A stretch of 64,000 bases of DNA from Sugiyamaella lignohabitans (lineage: Eukaryota; Ascomycota; Dipodascomycetes; Dipodascales; Trichomonascaceae), in contig NC_031673.1 of the NCBI RefSeq assembly GCF_001640025.1, forward strand, positions 620,001-684,000, read 5' to 3'. A program made the translations under genes and the position numbers. The notes below the pieces were generated by a model. That model did not search any database. It worked only from the letters and a program-made list of their open reading frames with translations, and was not told the origin of the DNA. This document shows positions 41,783 through 51,367 of the stretch, one piece after another; positions within the stretch are counted from its first letter, which is position 1; every line of letters starts with the position of its first letter.

Positions 41783-42694
41783 ATGAATAAAGAGAGCAGC
41801 AAGTGCTGGACCGGTCGCAAGAAAACATGGAGTGGGGTTCTCATGCCAGGAGATCGCCAAGAACCATCTCCTACCAATTACCACTCCAAACACGATGATG
41901 AAGAGGATGCTCCTAGAAGTAATGGCAGAGGTGAACGACCATACCATGTGACTAGTCCCTATGCTGCTGTCATTGAAGCCAATGAAGGTAAAAAGAAGGC
42001 TAATAATGACCCAAATGATTGCCACAGGTGTGAGAATGAACATCAGGATCAGCCATTGAATGATAATGATAGCTGCTATCAATTCGGAACCGAGAGAAGC
42101 TACATATCCAATCGTACGATTTTAAACTATCGTCGAGATCGTGAGCAGTCGTCATCGAATACCACGACAGAAAACTCATTAGCTCGCAGTCCTGTTGCTG
42201 CCGACGAGTCTGACTCCTTTGGAAGCGGCTCTCCGCATGAACCCACGTCTCCCTTGAATATTCAACCAGGAGTCGTCCATTGCCCTGGCTGTGGAATCCA
42301 TGTGCGTATGATTGTTGATGAAGATGACGAGCCTAACTCGTCTGAATACGACGACCTTGAAGACCAGAACGACACCGACCATGATCCAGGCTCTCCTACC
42401 AGAGAACGACATCGCTTGCGCAAAGTGTTCCATCGCGATTACCACCGCCAAAACATCAGGGAAATAAGAAACACATTTCACTACTGGTTCCATTGGGAAC
42501 CCACCGACGAACCCCTGACTCCTCACTCTCTCGACAACGACCCCACTGACCAGCAATCACACTCCTCTCCTCAGTCATCACCCAAACGCCAAACTCGGTC
42601 CAGACCCACTTCAGCTGCTACTGCCAAATCCAGTCCCCGAGCCGCCCGTCGCTCGAACTCTTCTCACCCCAAATCACCTGTTACTATCCACTAA
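41783..42694 (+). CDS. Hydrophilic orphan protein with two CxxC pairs
   Basis: A 303-residue protein with no family I recognise. It is very hydrophilic and probably mostly disordered. Two Cys pairs could bind zinc together: CHRC at residues 80-83 and CPGC at 167-170 within VVHCPGCGIHVRM, the only ordered-looking stretch. A Glu/Asp-rich block follows (181-203). The C-terminal third is Ser/Pro/Arg-rich with SP and SPR motifs that kinases might use. A TATA box and an ATG in good context support expression. The gene is enclosed by GC-rich repeats, copies 6 and 7 before it and copies 8 and 9 after it. It may be lineage-specific. Confidence 0.6.
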   Translation: MNKESSKCWTGRKKTWSGVLMPGDRQEPSPTNYHSKHDDEEDAPRSNGRGERPYHVTSPYAAVIEANEGKKKANNDPNDCHRCENEHQDQPLNDNDSCYQFGTERSYISNRTILNYRRDREQSSSNTTTENSLARSPVAADESDSFGSGSPHEPTSPLNIQPGVVHCPGCGIHVRMIVDEDDEPNSSEYDDLEDQNDTDHDPGSPTRERHRLRKVFHRDYHRQNIREIRNTFHYWFHWEPTDEPLTPHSLDNDPTDQQSHSSPQSSPKRQTRSRPTSAATAKSSPRAARRSNSSHPKSPVTIH

Positions 42695-42753
42695 CGATTG
42701 GTCCTACTACTACTTTTACTACAAATAGAGAGATAACTACAGGGGAGGGACTG

Positions 42754-42807
42754 GCCTCCGGCGTCTGGGGCTCCGCCCCAGACCCCGTTGCTCCTGCTTC
42801 GCAGGAG
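42754..42807 (+). repeat. GC-rich palindromic repeat, copy 8
   Basis: A near-consensus plus copy: box CCTCCGGCG, hairpin CTGGGGCTCCGCCCCAG, linker ACCCCGTTG and hairpin CTCCTGCTTCGCAGGAG. It starts 60 bases after the stop of the CxxC orphan. Confidence 0.95.
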
Positions 42808-42853
42808 TTTACATGTCGTTGGTTTTTACCTTCTCCTTCTCCCCCAGTAACGA

Positions 42854-42910
42854 CTCGAGCGCAGCGAGAGGAGTAGCGGGGTCTGGGGCGGAGCCCCAGC
42901 CGCCGGAGGC
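42854..42910 (-). repeat. GC-rich palindromic repeat, copy 9
   Basis: A minus copy with alternative tail CTCGAGCGCAGCGAGAGGAG, then TAGCGGGGT, hairpin CTGGGGCGGAGCCCCAG and box CCGCCGGAGGC. It forms an inverted pair with copy 8, 46 bases apart, and ends 167 bases before the VPS53 ATG. Confidence 0.95.
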
Positions 42911-43077
42911 ACTCAGGGGGATCTACAGGGTCCAGTGGGGACGGCCGGGGAGGCGCGGCTGGTGGTGATGCTGGTGCGATGATATGGCCATACCATTAGC
43001 GACCGACTGCGGCAGGTGTGATATATATACGTGAAGCTGGTCAGTCAGACAGAACTGATTGTACATTGATTGAACAT

Positions 43078-45963
43078 ATGGCATCGTTTGGTGTGGCAAA
43101 TGGCCACAGCGGTGGCAGTGGACTCGGTGGCGAGGACGATGACCCACTGTCGTTGCCGAATTACTCGCCCGTGGACCATTTGAACGTGCTATTTCCCACG
43201 TCGGCCAATGTTCAGAGGGTCGGCGATATCCGGGATCTGGCCCAGTTGTATGGCCAATCACTCGAGTCTAAGCTGATAAATGGACGAAGGACATCTGGTT
43301 CGACTGGCAGTAGCAGTATCGAGGCTGTATCGAAGACGCTGGAAGAGGTCCGGTCGTTGACAGACCAGATCGACTCACTTCGGACCCAAGCTGCTAGCAC
43401 TGATCAGGCTATAACAGCTATGACCTTGGATATCAAAAAACTCGATAATACAAAAGCTAATCTGATTCAAAGTATAACTGTATTGAAACGACTTCAGATG
43501 CTGACCACAGCGTATAATCAGCTGTCATCACTGGTAGCACGTCGTCAATACAAAGAGATGTCACAAACACTTCCGGCAGTTATGGAGCTAATGGCTCATT
43601 TCCGACAGTTTCGAAGCATCTCACAGATTGCCACTCTCAGTAAACAGGTATCGGACATCCAAGTACGCATTTCCGACCAGATTTTCGACGATTTCGCTAC
43701 TGTCATTGAACACAAACCCGGTTCCCGAACAGTGGCTGGTTCAGCAGGTGTATCTGGTACTGGCACTCCTGTACTGAATGGCTCTTCTACAGGATTCTCT
43801 GGTTCAGGAGCAGGCTCTGGAACCGGGTCCGCCACTCAAACCGGTGCACCGGCGTCGATAGTGGATATCAGTGCTACTCTTGCTGACGCGTGTGTTGTGC
43901 TTGATAGCCTGCCAGGGTCTACGGCAAGAGACAGACTGATATCATGGTTTTGCAATGTTCAGCTAAAAGAATACCGGACCATTTTTCGCAGTAGTGACGA
44001 GGCAGGGTCTCTGGAGAACATTTCTCGTCGTTATTCGTACTTGAAACGACTCCTCAAGACTCATAGTGACGAGTATGCTAGATACTTTGTTCCAAGCTGG
44101 AATGTTACTGAAGAACTGTGTAAACGATTCTGTGCTACTACAAGAGAAGACATTCAAGGACTGCTTTCACAAGTAAGCAGTACTCAGACTAATCCAAAAG
44201 AATCAGACGTTCAGTTACTGCTCAATTCACTAAATGAAACACTTGAATTCGAGCAATATCTTGAGAAAAAGTTTAAATATATGAACCCTCGACCAGCTTC
44301 ATCATCATCAACATCGTCATCAGAACCATTTAAATTTGCCAACTCTGTTTCAATAGCATTCCAACCACATCTGAACATCTGGATTCAGTTCCAAGACAGA
44401 GCCCTGGCCCAGAAGTTCCAGGAGTTCAGAGCTGTTTCTCGACATTCACAGAGCCAGGGCACGCGCAGCCAGACTGGATCAGATGATAACGATCAGGAAA
44501 ATAAAGACGACGATGATCCCACTGTGCTCCCGTCCTCAGCAGACTTGTTTATATTCTATCGGTCAGTACTTACACAGACTGCCAAGCTGTCGAACCGAGA
44601 ACCACTACTACAACTGTCAAATCTGTTTGGTAAATGGCTGACGGTATACTGTAGCCAGATTCTTCGATCATACATACCGGACAGACTAGTCACCACTGAT
44701 GATATCAAGACCATCTGTCTAGTAATTACCACAGCAGACTACTGTTTCAACACCACAAATCAGCTGGAGCAGAAGCTTGTAGACCAATTGGATCCGGAGT
44801 TTAAAGTTGGAGTCGATTTGGAACGCGAGAAGGGCATGTTTTTGGAAGTCATCAATTTGTGTATCCGGAATCTGGTAAGGAAAGTCGAGGCAGGATGCGA
44901 GTTTGCATGGCGCGAAATGGCTAATACAAACTGGTCCAAGGTTGAAACTGTTGGCGACCAGTCATCTTATGTTGCCGACCTGACGTCTAATATTGAACGT
45001 GACACTCTGGCTATACTCGAATGTATGAAGAAAGAAACTCACGCTAGGATGCTGTGCGATAAGATTGTCGAGGCAGTCACTGGAGACTTCCTTCAAAGCG
45101 TTGTCCGTTGCCGACCTATTTCTGAGGTGTCTGCTGAGCAAATGCTACTGGACTTGTATGTATTGAAGGGCTGTTTCCTGAAACTTCCCACATTAGCCCA
45201 GAAACAACACGACCACGGGTCTATGGATATCAATGGCACTGACAAATCATCGACTGGAATTCACAATAATGACAGTGGAACTACCAACGGTTTGACTACA
45301 GGCAGTGAGACGAGTACAGTGTCTAGTGCTTATACCAGACATGTAACCAAGTCGCTGTCACGGGTTGAGACGATACTGAAGGTGATTCTGACCCAAGTGA
45401 ACCCTGCCGAGGGACTCGTACAAAACTATTTCTATCTTGTCGGAGACAAGTCGCAGCAGAACTTTGCCAAGATCCTTGAACTCAAGGGTATTACCCGTGG
45501 AGGACAGACGAGGTTCCTGGAAATGTTTAATGCCCACTTAAAAGCACACGATAACCTTGTCGACGAGTCGCCGATCCTGTCGAGTCTACAATTGAATCCT
45601 CTGGTTGGCAAGGGCACTGTAGTGGGAGGCTCGCGAGTGAGCAGCGCATCACACATCAACATAGGCATTGGCGGTCTGGGTGGAGCTGCAGGAATAATGG
45701 GGTCTGGCAGCGGAATCAACCTCGTTGGCAGCAACAACAGCAGCAACAACAACAGCGGCAGTAGCAGCGGCAACCCGTTCCAGAACGGTAGTCATCTGTT
45801 CGACACCAAAGGACCCTCGATCCTGTCAAAAGAAGGCTTTGAACGCTTCACCCACGGTGCCGAGGCACCGGTAAACAAACTCAACGAGAACTTCCGTAAC
45901 TTCGGCCGTCTGTTCCGTCGTGACGGGTCCGGGAGCCCGCTCGGCAACCGCAACAATCACTAG
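43078..45963 (+). CDS. VPS53: GARP complex subunit Vps53
   Basis: A 961-residue protein matching Vps53 (822 in S. cerevisiae). GARP tethers endosome-derived vesicles at the trans-Golgi network. The N-terminal domain begins at about residue 25 with LPNYSPVDHLNVLFPTSANV and continues into coiled coils (KTLEEVRSLTDQIDSLRTQA; LDIKKLDNTKANLIQSI). A Gly/Ser/Thr insert lies at about 222-260. The conserved helical body runs to about residue 870, including LKGCFLKLPTL and the motif YFYLVGDKSQQNFAKILELK. The C terminus is Gly/Asn/Ser-rich. The open frame reaches 43018, but the ATG at 43078 (MASFGVANGH) is the sensible start. No intron. Confidence 0.9.
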   Translation: MASFGVANGHSGGSGLGGEDDDPLSLPNYSPVDHLNVLFPTSANVQRVGDIRDLAQLYGQSLESKLINGRRTSGSTGSSSIEAVSKTLEEVRSLTDQIDSLRTQAASTDQAITAMTLDIKKLDNTKANLIQSITVLKRLQMLTTAYNQLSSLVARRQYKEMSQTLPAVMELMAHFRQFRSISQIATLSKQVSDIQVRISDQIFDDFATVIEHKPGSRTVAGSAGVSGTGTPVLNGSSTGFSGSGAGSGTGSATQTGAPASIVDISATLADACVVLDSLPGSTARDRLISWFCNVQLKEYRTIFRSSDEAGSLENISRRYSYLKRLLKTHSDEYARYFVPSWNVTEELCKRFCATTREDIQGLLSQVSSTQTNPKESDVQLLLNSLNETLEFEQYLEKKFKYMNPRPASSSSTSSSEPFKFANSVSIAFQPHLNIWIQFQDRALAQKFQEFRAVSRHSQSQGTRSQTGSDDNDQENKDDDDPTVLPSSADLFIFYRSVLTQTAKLSNREPLLQLSNLFGKWLTVYCSQILRSYIPDRLVTTDDIKTICLVITTADYCFNTTNQLEQKLVDQLDPEFKVGVDLEREKGMFLEVINLCIRNLVRKVEAGCEFAWREMANTNWSKVETVGDQSSYVADLTSNIERDTLAILECMKKETHARMLCDKIVEAVTGDFLQSVVRCRPISEVSAEQMLLDLYVLKGCFLKLPTLAQKQHDHGSMDINGTDKSSTGIHNNDSGTTNGLTTGSETSTVSSAYTRHVTKSLSRVETILKVILTQVNPAEGLVQNYFYLVGDKSQQNFAKILELKGITRGGQTRFLEMFNAHLKAHDNLVDESPILSSLQLNPLVGKGTVVGGSRVSSASHINIGIGGLGGAAGIMGSGSGINLVGSNNSSNNNSGSSSGNPFQNGSHLFDTKGPSILSKEGFERFTHGAEAPVNKLNENFRNFGRLFRRDGSGSPLGNRNNH

Positions 45964-46034
45964 ACCTACTCTCCTTCCTGGACCCATTTAAGACTAATAT
46001 CATTAATTGCATTTTATAAGCGGGTGCCTTCTGT

Positions 46035-46088
46035 GCCTCCGGCGGCTGGGGCTCCGCCCCAGACCCCGTTGCTCCTGCTTCGCAGGAG
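46035..46088 (+). repeat. GC-rich palindromic repeat, copy 10
   Basis: A consensus plus copy with all parts intact (box CCTCCGGCGG, hairpins CTGGGGCTCCGCCCCAG and CTCCTGCTTCGCAGGAG). It starts 72 bases after the VPS53 stop. Confidence 0.95.
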
Positions 46089-46209
46089 TTACTTCACGGT
46101 CCCGGTTGTTGAGGTGGATGGCAGTGATTCATTGAAAAATCGTTAAATATTCGAGACACTCTCCCAGCAACTGGATTCTGGACCGAACAGTGGGCCCGTA
46201 GACGCCCAA

Positions 46210-46266
46210 CTCGAGCGCAGCGAGAGGAGCAGCGGGGTCTGGGGCGGAGCCCCAGCCGCCGGAGGC
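46210..46266 (-). repeat. GC-rich palindromic repeat, copy 11
   Basis: An intact minus copy with alternative tail CTCGAGCGCAGCGAGAGGAG. Its box ends 4 bases from the PML1 stop codon (46271-46273), so it must lie in the PML1 3' untranslated region. Confidence 0.95.
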
Positions 46267-46270
46267 ACAG

Positions 46271-47101
46271 TCAGCTCTCGATCCAGAGGTACTCGCGAGG
46301 ATGGCCGCAGAACTGGATCAGGTCTTTGTTGCGGAGTTCGACGTAGCGGCTGGGAGGGACGTCGTCGCCGTTGAGTTGTGTTCCGTAGGACGATTCGAGA
46401 TCGATGATGTATGGTTTAATGGTGTGGTGGGTGTCACCGAAGCGGTCAGTTTTAGAAATGCGACGAAACTGGATCACCGCATGCTGTCGTGAGCACGATT
46501 TGATATCGACAGGGATATCGCAGACTTTTGTGTCGCGTCCTAGAAGATAATGGCTCTTCTGATTGAGTTTGATAGTATCAATGAGTTTGCCCTGTTCAGA
46601 CTCGCTGAACACATAAATTCGGTACTCAGGTGTTTTGGGAGGAGTTGTTGCATCCTCTGGTTCGTGATACTTCAGGATATTGCCTTCCGAGTCTTTCTTA
46701 GACTCTTCAGTCAATACTCCCGAGTGTGAATAATTGGGTTTTACAGGTGGTGGAGAAGGCGGAGCCTCTTTAGAGTCGTCATTCGACCATAAGTCTTCTT
46801 CTTTTGGTCTTATCCCTGAACGGTCTCGAGATCCCCTATCCCATTCACGCCTCATATCACGATCTCGGTCCCGATCTCTATTTCTTTCATGAGACCGAGT
46901 TCGACCCCCATCTCCTCGATCTTCCCGCTTCACAGGTACTGCATTTGCACCTGTTCGAGCACCAGACCCAGGCCTCCGGCCAGGACTGCGACTGCGATTC
47001 TGATTTCTCGGACCCCTCCTCTGCCTCTCATGCCAGTCTTCATCCCGATATTCTCTTTTCACCCGGCCATATCTATCGCGACCCTCGTTTCCATCCGACA
47101 T
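46271..47101 (-). CDS. PML1: FHA-domain pre-mRNA retention/splicing factor Pml1 (SNIP1 family)
   Basis: A 276-residue protein with an RS-like, Arg/Asp-rich N-terminal half (repeated ERNRDRDRDRD-type blocks) and a C-terminal FHA domain at about 160-276. The FHA signature is clear: HYLLGRDTKVCDIPVD, then SCSRQHAVIQFR, and later DLESSYGTQLNGDDVPPSRY. This is the SNIP1/Pml1 arrangement; Pml1 belongs to the RES complex, which aids splicing and nuclear retention of unspliced pre-mRNA. The frame reaches 47107 but starts with GTG; the ATG at 47101 (MSDGNEGRD) is used. It is longer than S. cerevisiae Pml1 (204) because of the RS-like half, as in other fungi. Confidence 0.85.
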   Translation of the reverse strand: MSDGNEGRDRYGRVKREYRDEDWHERQRRGPRNQNRSRSPGRRPGSGARTGANAVPVKREDRGDGGRTRSHERNRDRDRDRDMRREWDRGSRDRSGIRPKEEDLWSNDDSKEAPPSPPPVKPNYSHSGVLTEESKKDSEGNILKYHEPEDATTPPKTPEYRIYVFSESEQGKLIDTIKLNQKSHYLLGRDTKVCDIPVDIKSCSRQHAVIQFRRISKTDRFGDTHHTIKPYIIDLESSYGTQLNGDDVPPSRYVELRNKDLIQFCGHPREYLWIES

Positions 47102-47150
47102 TGGCACACTTCACCAACTCTAAACTGATCTACATATATAAATACTCGAG

Positions 47151-47158
47151 TCACGTGA
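47151..47158. promoter_or_regulatory. TCACGTGA palindrome upstream of PML1
   Basis: A perfect 8-bp palindrome, 50-57 bases before the PML1 ATG. It is the same word as upstream of UTP15 and RPP1. Confidence 0.45.
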
Positions 47159-47247
47159 CAGTGACCATATTATCGAAAATCTTTGGAAGTGCCTTAGATT
47201 TTCAGCCATATCTCACCTCCAAAAGGACTGGGACCCTCAACGCCCGA

Positions 47248-47304
47248 CTCGAGCGCAGCGAGAGGAGCAGCGGGGTCTGGGGCGGAGCCCCAGCCGCCGG
47301 AGGC
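47248..47304 (-). repeat. GC-rich palindromic repeat, copy 12
   Basis: An intact minus copy with the alternative tail. Flanking bases before the tail (ACGCCC-x-ACTCGAG) are shared with copy 11, so the homology extends a little beyond the usual edge. It lies in the PML1/DBP4 promoter region. Confidence 0.95.
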
Positions 47305-47802
47305 AACCCCCCTGACCGTTGCTAGGACCCTGGGACGCAGACGTGCGGCTCACAATAGCCAAGATAGGAAACCGACTCAAAAAAAATATCTGCGAGGTAG
47401 GGTTCCAAATAGTTAATATAGTTAATACTGGAGAAGTAGCAGCTGCGGTGACCGTTGGCGATAGCAGTAGTTTGACGAGCCGAGTCCGAGGTCGAGACCC
47501 AACCGAATCTCGAACGACGAAGCTAGGCTGATCTGATCTGACACCCTCTGGCGACTGGATTAATTAATCAAAAAGCATTTATTGACCGACCTTTTCACGA
47601 CAAGTGCAAGTGAGTGAACGACTTGTTCGATATTTTATTTATTTTCACATTAGATTTCGGATTTGTGTGAACGACTTAGTTGTCATTTGTCAGACTTGTG
47701 GATCAGCGTCTGTGTGTATTTATTTGTTTTTTTCTTTATTTTTCAATACTTTTATAGTACTATCTTTTATTTTCTTTGCTTTAGTACACCTGGATCATCA
47801 AG

Positions 47803-50199
47803 ATGTCGTCTAATGGCCATGGCAAACGAGATACTAATGGCAGCAAACATAGCGTAAATGGCAAAAAGAATGCCCATAACAAAAATGGTGGTGGTGCAAA
47901 CAACAATAAAAGCAAGCATGTCAAGAGACAGAGCGAGAACGCTCATATCGCTGCTTTGGAAACCCAGATCAAGGAATGGGATCCTGCCGAGCATCCCAAT
48001 TTGACAAAGTTCGAACAACTTCCTCTTTCACGAGCCACTCTTCAGGGACTTCGTTCAAGCCATTTTGTCGACATGACTGACATTCAAAGACAGTCACTTA
48101 TGGCGTCGTTAAAGGGTGAAGATATTCTGGGTGCTGCTAGAACTGGTTCCGGAAAGACACTGGCTTTCCTGATCCCAGTTCTAGAGCGTTTGTATCGTCA
48201 GAAATGGAATCAGCAAGATGGACTAGGTGCTTTAATTATCTCGCCTACTCGTGAGTTAGCGATTCAGATTTTCCAGGTTCTCCGTAAAATTGGTCGCGCT
48301 CATTCATTGTCTGCTGGTTTGGTTATTGGCGGTAAAGACGTTCAAGTGGAATCTGAACGTCTAGCAAGACTTAATATTCTCATTGGTACTCCAGGTAGAT
48401 TGCTGCAACACTTGGATCAGACTGCTGGATTTGATGTCTCTAATTTACAAATGCTTGTTCTTGACGAAGCTGATCGAATCCTGGATATGGGTTTTAAGAA
48501 GAGTCTCGACGCAATCATTGACAATCTACCAACTACCCGTCAGACGCTACTATTTTCTGCTACTCAGACCAAGACTGTTTCTGACCTAGCCAGATTAAGT
48601 CTCAGTGACCCCAGATATATCTCTGTTCACGAAGAGGACCAGACTGCTACTCCTAAGGGACTGGAACAATTTTACATTGTATCACCACTCGATGAGAAAC
48701 TCGACAACATGTATGCATTTATCAAGAGCCACATCAAAACCAAGATGCTGATATTCTTTTCTTCTTCCAAGCAGGTCCGTTTTGCCTACGAATCGTTTAG
48801 AAAACTGCAACCAGGTATTCCTCTTCTCCATCTCCATGGTAAGCAAAAGCAACAGGCCAGAATTGATGTCACTCAGAAATTCTCGTCCGCTCAATACTCG
48901 TGTCTCTTTGCAACAGATATTGTTGCTCGTGGTATTGATTTCCCCGCTGTTGACTGGGTTATCCAGGTTGACGCCCCTGAAGATGCCGCCACATATATTC
49001 ACCGAGTTGGCCGCTCAGCTCGTTTCGATAAGAAGGGCCGGGCTTTGCTATTTGTAACTCCATCGGAAGAAAAGGGTATGATTAGTGCATTAGAATCACG
49101 TAAAGTGCCAATTAGCAAACTCACTATCCGAGAAGCAAAGAAGAAGTCCATTAGACAAGATCTTCAAGCACTCTGCTTCCAGGATCCAGAACTCAAATAC
49201 CTTGGACAGAAGGCTTTTATTTCATATGTGAGATCTGTCTACATTCAAAAGAACAAGGATATTTTCAACTTCGAGTCTCTGCCATTAGAGAAGTTCGCCG
49301 AGAGCTTGGGTCTACCCGGAGCACCCAATATTAAAATCAAGGGTGGTGAACGTTCGAAAGAGGCAAAGAATGCTCCTCGCCAGTTGCTTAAACTTACTAA
49401 AGAACCTGGCTCTGATGACGAACAAGAAGGAGAAGACAAGAAAAAGGAACCTGAAAAAGTTCGTACAAAGTACGACCGTATGTTTGAAAGAAAAAATCAA
49501 AATGTGCTCTCTGAGCACTATCTTAATCTGACCAAGACTGCCGGTGACGAGGATGATGGCGATGATTTCATTGCTGTCAAGCGGCAAGATCATATTATTG
49601 ACGATGAAGAGATCCCTAATTTGCTTGAAATCCCCACATCTAAACGTGCTCAAAAGCGTGCTCTATCAAAGAAGCTTTCAACTAAAAGCAAAGGTAATGC
49701 AACCAAGCTGGTGTTTGACGATGAAGGTAACGCACACGCTATCTATGAGCTTGAAGACGAAGAAGACTTCAAAAAGGCTGGTGATGCTGCTGTTCAGAAA
49801 GCTGAATTTGTTGCTCGAGAATCTGCTGCCATGCAAGAAAAAGATATCGAAGATAAACAAGTCGCCAGAGACAAGAGAGTCGAGAAAAAACGACGTAGAC
49901 AAGAAATCGAACGTCGTGCTCTTGAGGCCGAGCAGGACGAAAGTGATGATGGTGAGGGTGGTTATCAAGTTACACTCGGTGGCGCGGATGATGAGTCAGA
50001 TTACGATCACAACCAAGAACCCGATATTGACCGTGACTACGAATCCTCGGACAATGACGAGCCTGCCGCAAAGAAACCAAAATGGTTCCAAAAGGACAAG
50101 GATTCAGCTCCTGTCCGCAATGGCGTTCTCGAAGTCGAAGAACCCGATACTCTCGAGGATCTCGAAGCGCTGTCTGCCCGTCTTATCCGTGGTCGCTAA
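47803..50199 (+). CDS. DBP4: DEAD-box RNA helicase Dbp4/Hca4 (DDX10)
   Basis: A 798-residue helicase matching Dbp4/Hca4 (770 in S. cerevisiae), required to release U14 snoRNA during 18S rRNA processing. The N terminus is Asn/Lys-rich. The Q motif falls at about 70-96 ([16 protein letters not shown]...TDIQRQS). Other motifs: AARTGSGKT at 111-119, PTRELA at 148-153, DEAD at 221-224, SAT at 252-254, then [20 protein letters not shown] and HRVGRSAR. The C-terminal extension is charged and rich in acidic blocks, as in the family. Conserved leucines encoded by CTG (AFLIPV, RILDMGF) show that CTG is read as Leu. No intron. Confidence 0.93.
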   Translation: MSSNGHGKRDTNGSKHSVNGKKNAHNKNGGGANNNKSKHVKRQSENAHIAALETQIKEWDPAEHPNLTKFEQLPLSRATLQGLRSSHFVDMTDIQRQSLMASLKGEDILGAARTGSGKTLAFLIPVLERLYRQKWNQQDGLGALIISPTRELAIQIFQVLRKIGRAHSLSAGLVIGGKDVQVESERLARLNILIGTPGRLLQHLDQTAGFDVSNLQMLVLDEADRILDMGFKKSLDAIIDNLPTTRQTLLFSATQTKTVSDLARLSLSDPRYISVHEEDQTATPKGLEQFYIVSPLDEKLDNMYAFIKSHIKTKMLIFFSSSKQVRFAYESFRKLQPGIPLLHLHGKQKQQARIDVTQKFSSAQYSCLFATDIVARGIDFPAVDWVIQVDAPEDAATYIHRVGRSARFDKKGRALLFVTPSEEKGMISALESRKVPISKLTIREAKKKSIRQDLQALCFQDPELKYLGQKAFISYVRSVYIQKNKDIFNFESLPLEKFAESLGLPGAPNIKIKGGERSKEAKNAPRQLLKLTKEPGSDDEQEGEDKKKEPEKVRTKYDRMFERKNQNVLSEHYLNLTKTAGDEDDGDDFIAVKRQDHIIDDEEIPNLLEIPTSKRAQKRALSKKLSTKSKGNATKLVFDDEGNAHAIYELEDEEDFKKAGDAAVQKAEFVARESAAMQEKDIEDKQVARDKRVEKKRRRQEIERRALEAEQDESDDGEGGYQVTLGGADDESDYDHNQEPDIDRDYESSDNDEPAAKKPKWFQKDKDSAPVRNGVLEVEEPDTLEDLEALSARLIRGR

Positions 50200-50316
50200 T
50201 CGGCACAATATCCCCTATTTTATTGCATTTAATGACAACTACAATTTTGTACGTATTGTAAATAGTATTATAGACTACTTTCGCATGATAACACAAAGAC
50301 TCTCTGTCACTGGATG

Positions 50317-50366
50317 TGCTCCGGCGGCTGGGCCCCGCCCAGACCTGGTTGTGCTCGCTGTGCGAG
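50317..50366 (+). repeat. GC-rich palindromic repeat, copy 13 (decayed)
   Basis: A plus copy 117 bases after the DBP4 stop: CTCCGGCGGCTGGGCCCCGC with shortened first hairpin, then GACCTGGTTG and a tail GTGCTCGCTGTGCGAG that forms its own short hairpin unlike either usual tail. Confidence 0.8.
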
Positions 50367-50521
50367 CTACTGAGGTATTATATGTTGTGGGCAGGTGTGT
50401 CCTCCGTATTATAGCGTATTGGTTTACCAGTTTATTTTATGGTTTAAGTAAATAGGATAGAGAAGGTACGGAAAAGTAGTAGTCCAACACTTTATTTCAT
50501 GTACAACCCTCCATTATTACC

Positions 50522-50545
50522 CGGTGTTTAGCACGGTGTTTAGCA
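50522..50545. repeat. 12-bp tandem duplication
   Basis: CGGTGTTTAGCA is present twice in direct succession (50522-50533, 50534-50545). This is a simple slippage-type duplication. Confidence 0.7.
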
Positions 50546-51367
50546 TGTGCTTCGCCCATTTGTACCATTTTGTGGTAAAATTTTCATTTCGTAGACTCGT
50601 TGCTAAACTTGGTGTGTTGGTATCGTGGAGCGGAAACATAGTACGTTACAAAATGTGGCACTATGCTCATGGACCGGGAATATAAATCATATGTTGAAAC
50701 GTTTAACAAATCTCAGCCCCTAAAATCATAAAAGTAATAGCTGAAAACGTGAATTCACGACCCTTTTTCCGGGTAACTCAAAATTATACATTTAGGCATT
50801 TAGGAACAAGTTATATTTTTATAAATGTTTTTATTCTGTATCTCTTTTCTTTTCTCTCAGAAACCAGTCATATAATTAGAACTTTTTTGAAAGTCTATCA
50901 CAAAGACCTAATTGAAAACCTAGAAAATAATAAAAGAAACAAGAAAGAACTTGAACCTGTAACACTTACCCGGCCAAAAAACCCGACAGTATGATTCCTT
51001 TAATCTATGAACATAACAATCGAACGAGAGCAAAATTCTTTTATTTGCATCTCAATTACACATTTATAGAAGATTCATAAACAGGGGATATTATTCGGAA
51101 AAGCTCATCCAGCATTTTTTGGCTATACGAGTCAAACCATGCGACTCATCTGATATAATAGTTGTTTACAATTAGCTGTAGGTACTAAGTTGGAAGCTCT
51201 TCCCTGACATCCATTGCACGACATTTTTTTTCAAATGTCCTAGTTTCCAACTCTTCATGTTAGCCAGAAACGTCTCGAATTTCTCGTGGAATTATGTACG
51301 CCTTTCATGATATTCTAAGAAAATTACCCTCCCTGAATAATGCTGCTACTAGTTGTAAAAACGCGGT

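Larger units (their letters stand above)
42695..43077. other. Spacer with two inverted GC-rich repeats, VPS53 promoter
   Basis: About 380 bases holding copies 8 (plus) and 9 (minus) and the short VPS53 promoter, which includes an AT repeat (GATATATATAC) near 43020. Confidence 0.6.
45964..46270. other. Convergent spacer between VPS53 and PML1, with two inverted repeats
   Basis: About 307 bases, over a third of it made of repeat copies 10 and 11. No gene. Confidence 0.6.
47102..47802. other. PML1/DBP4 divergent promoter
   Basis: About 700 bases with TCACGTGA at 47151-47158, repeat copy 12 at 47248-47304, and a T-rich stretch before DBP4. A palindrome of this kind 50 bases from the PML1 start is a likely regulatory site. 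Confidence 0.5.
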
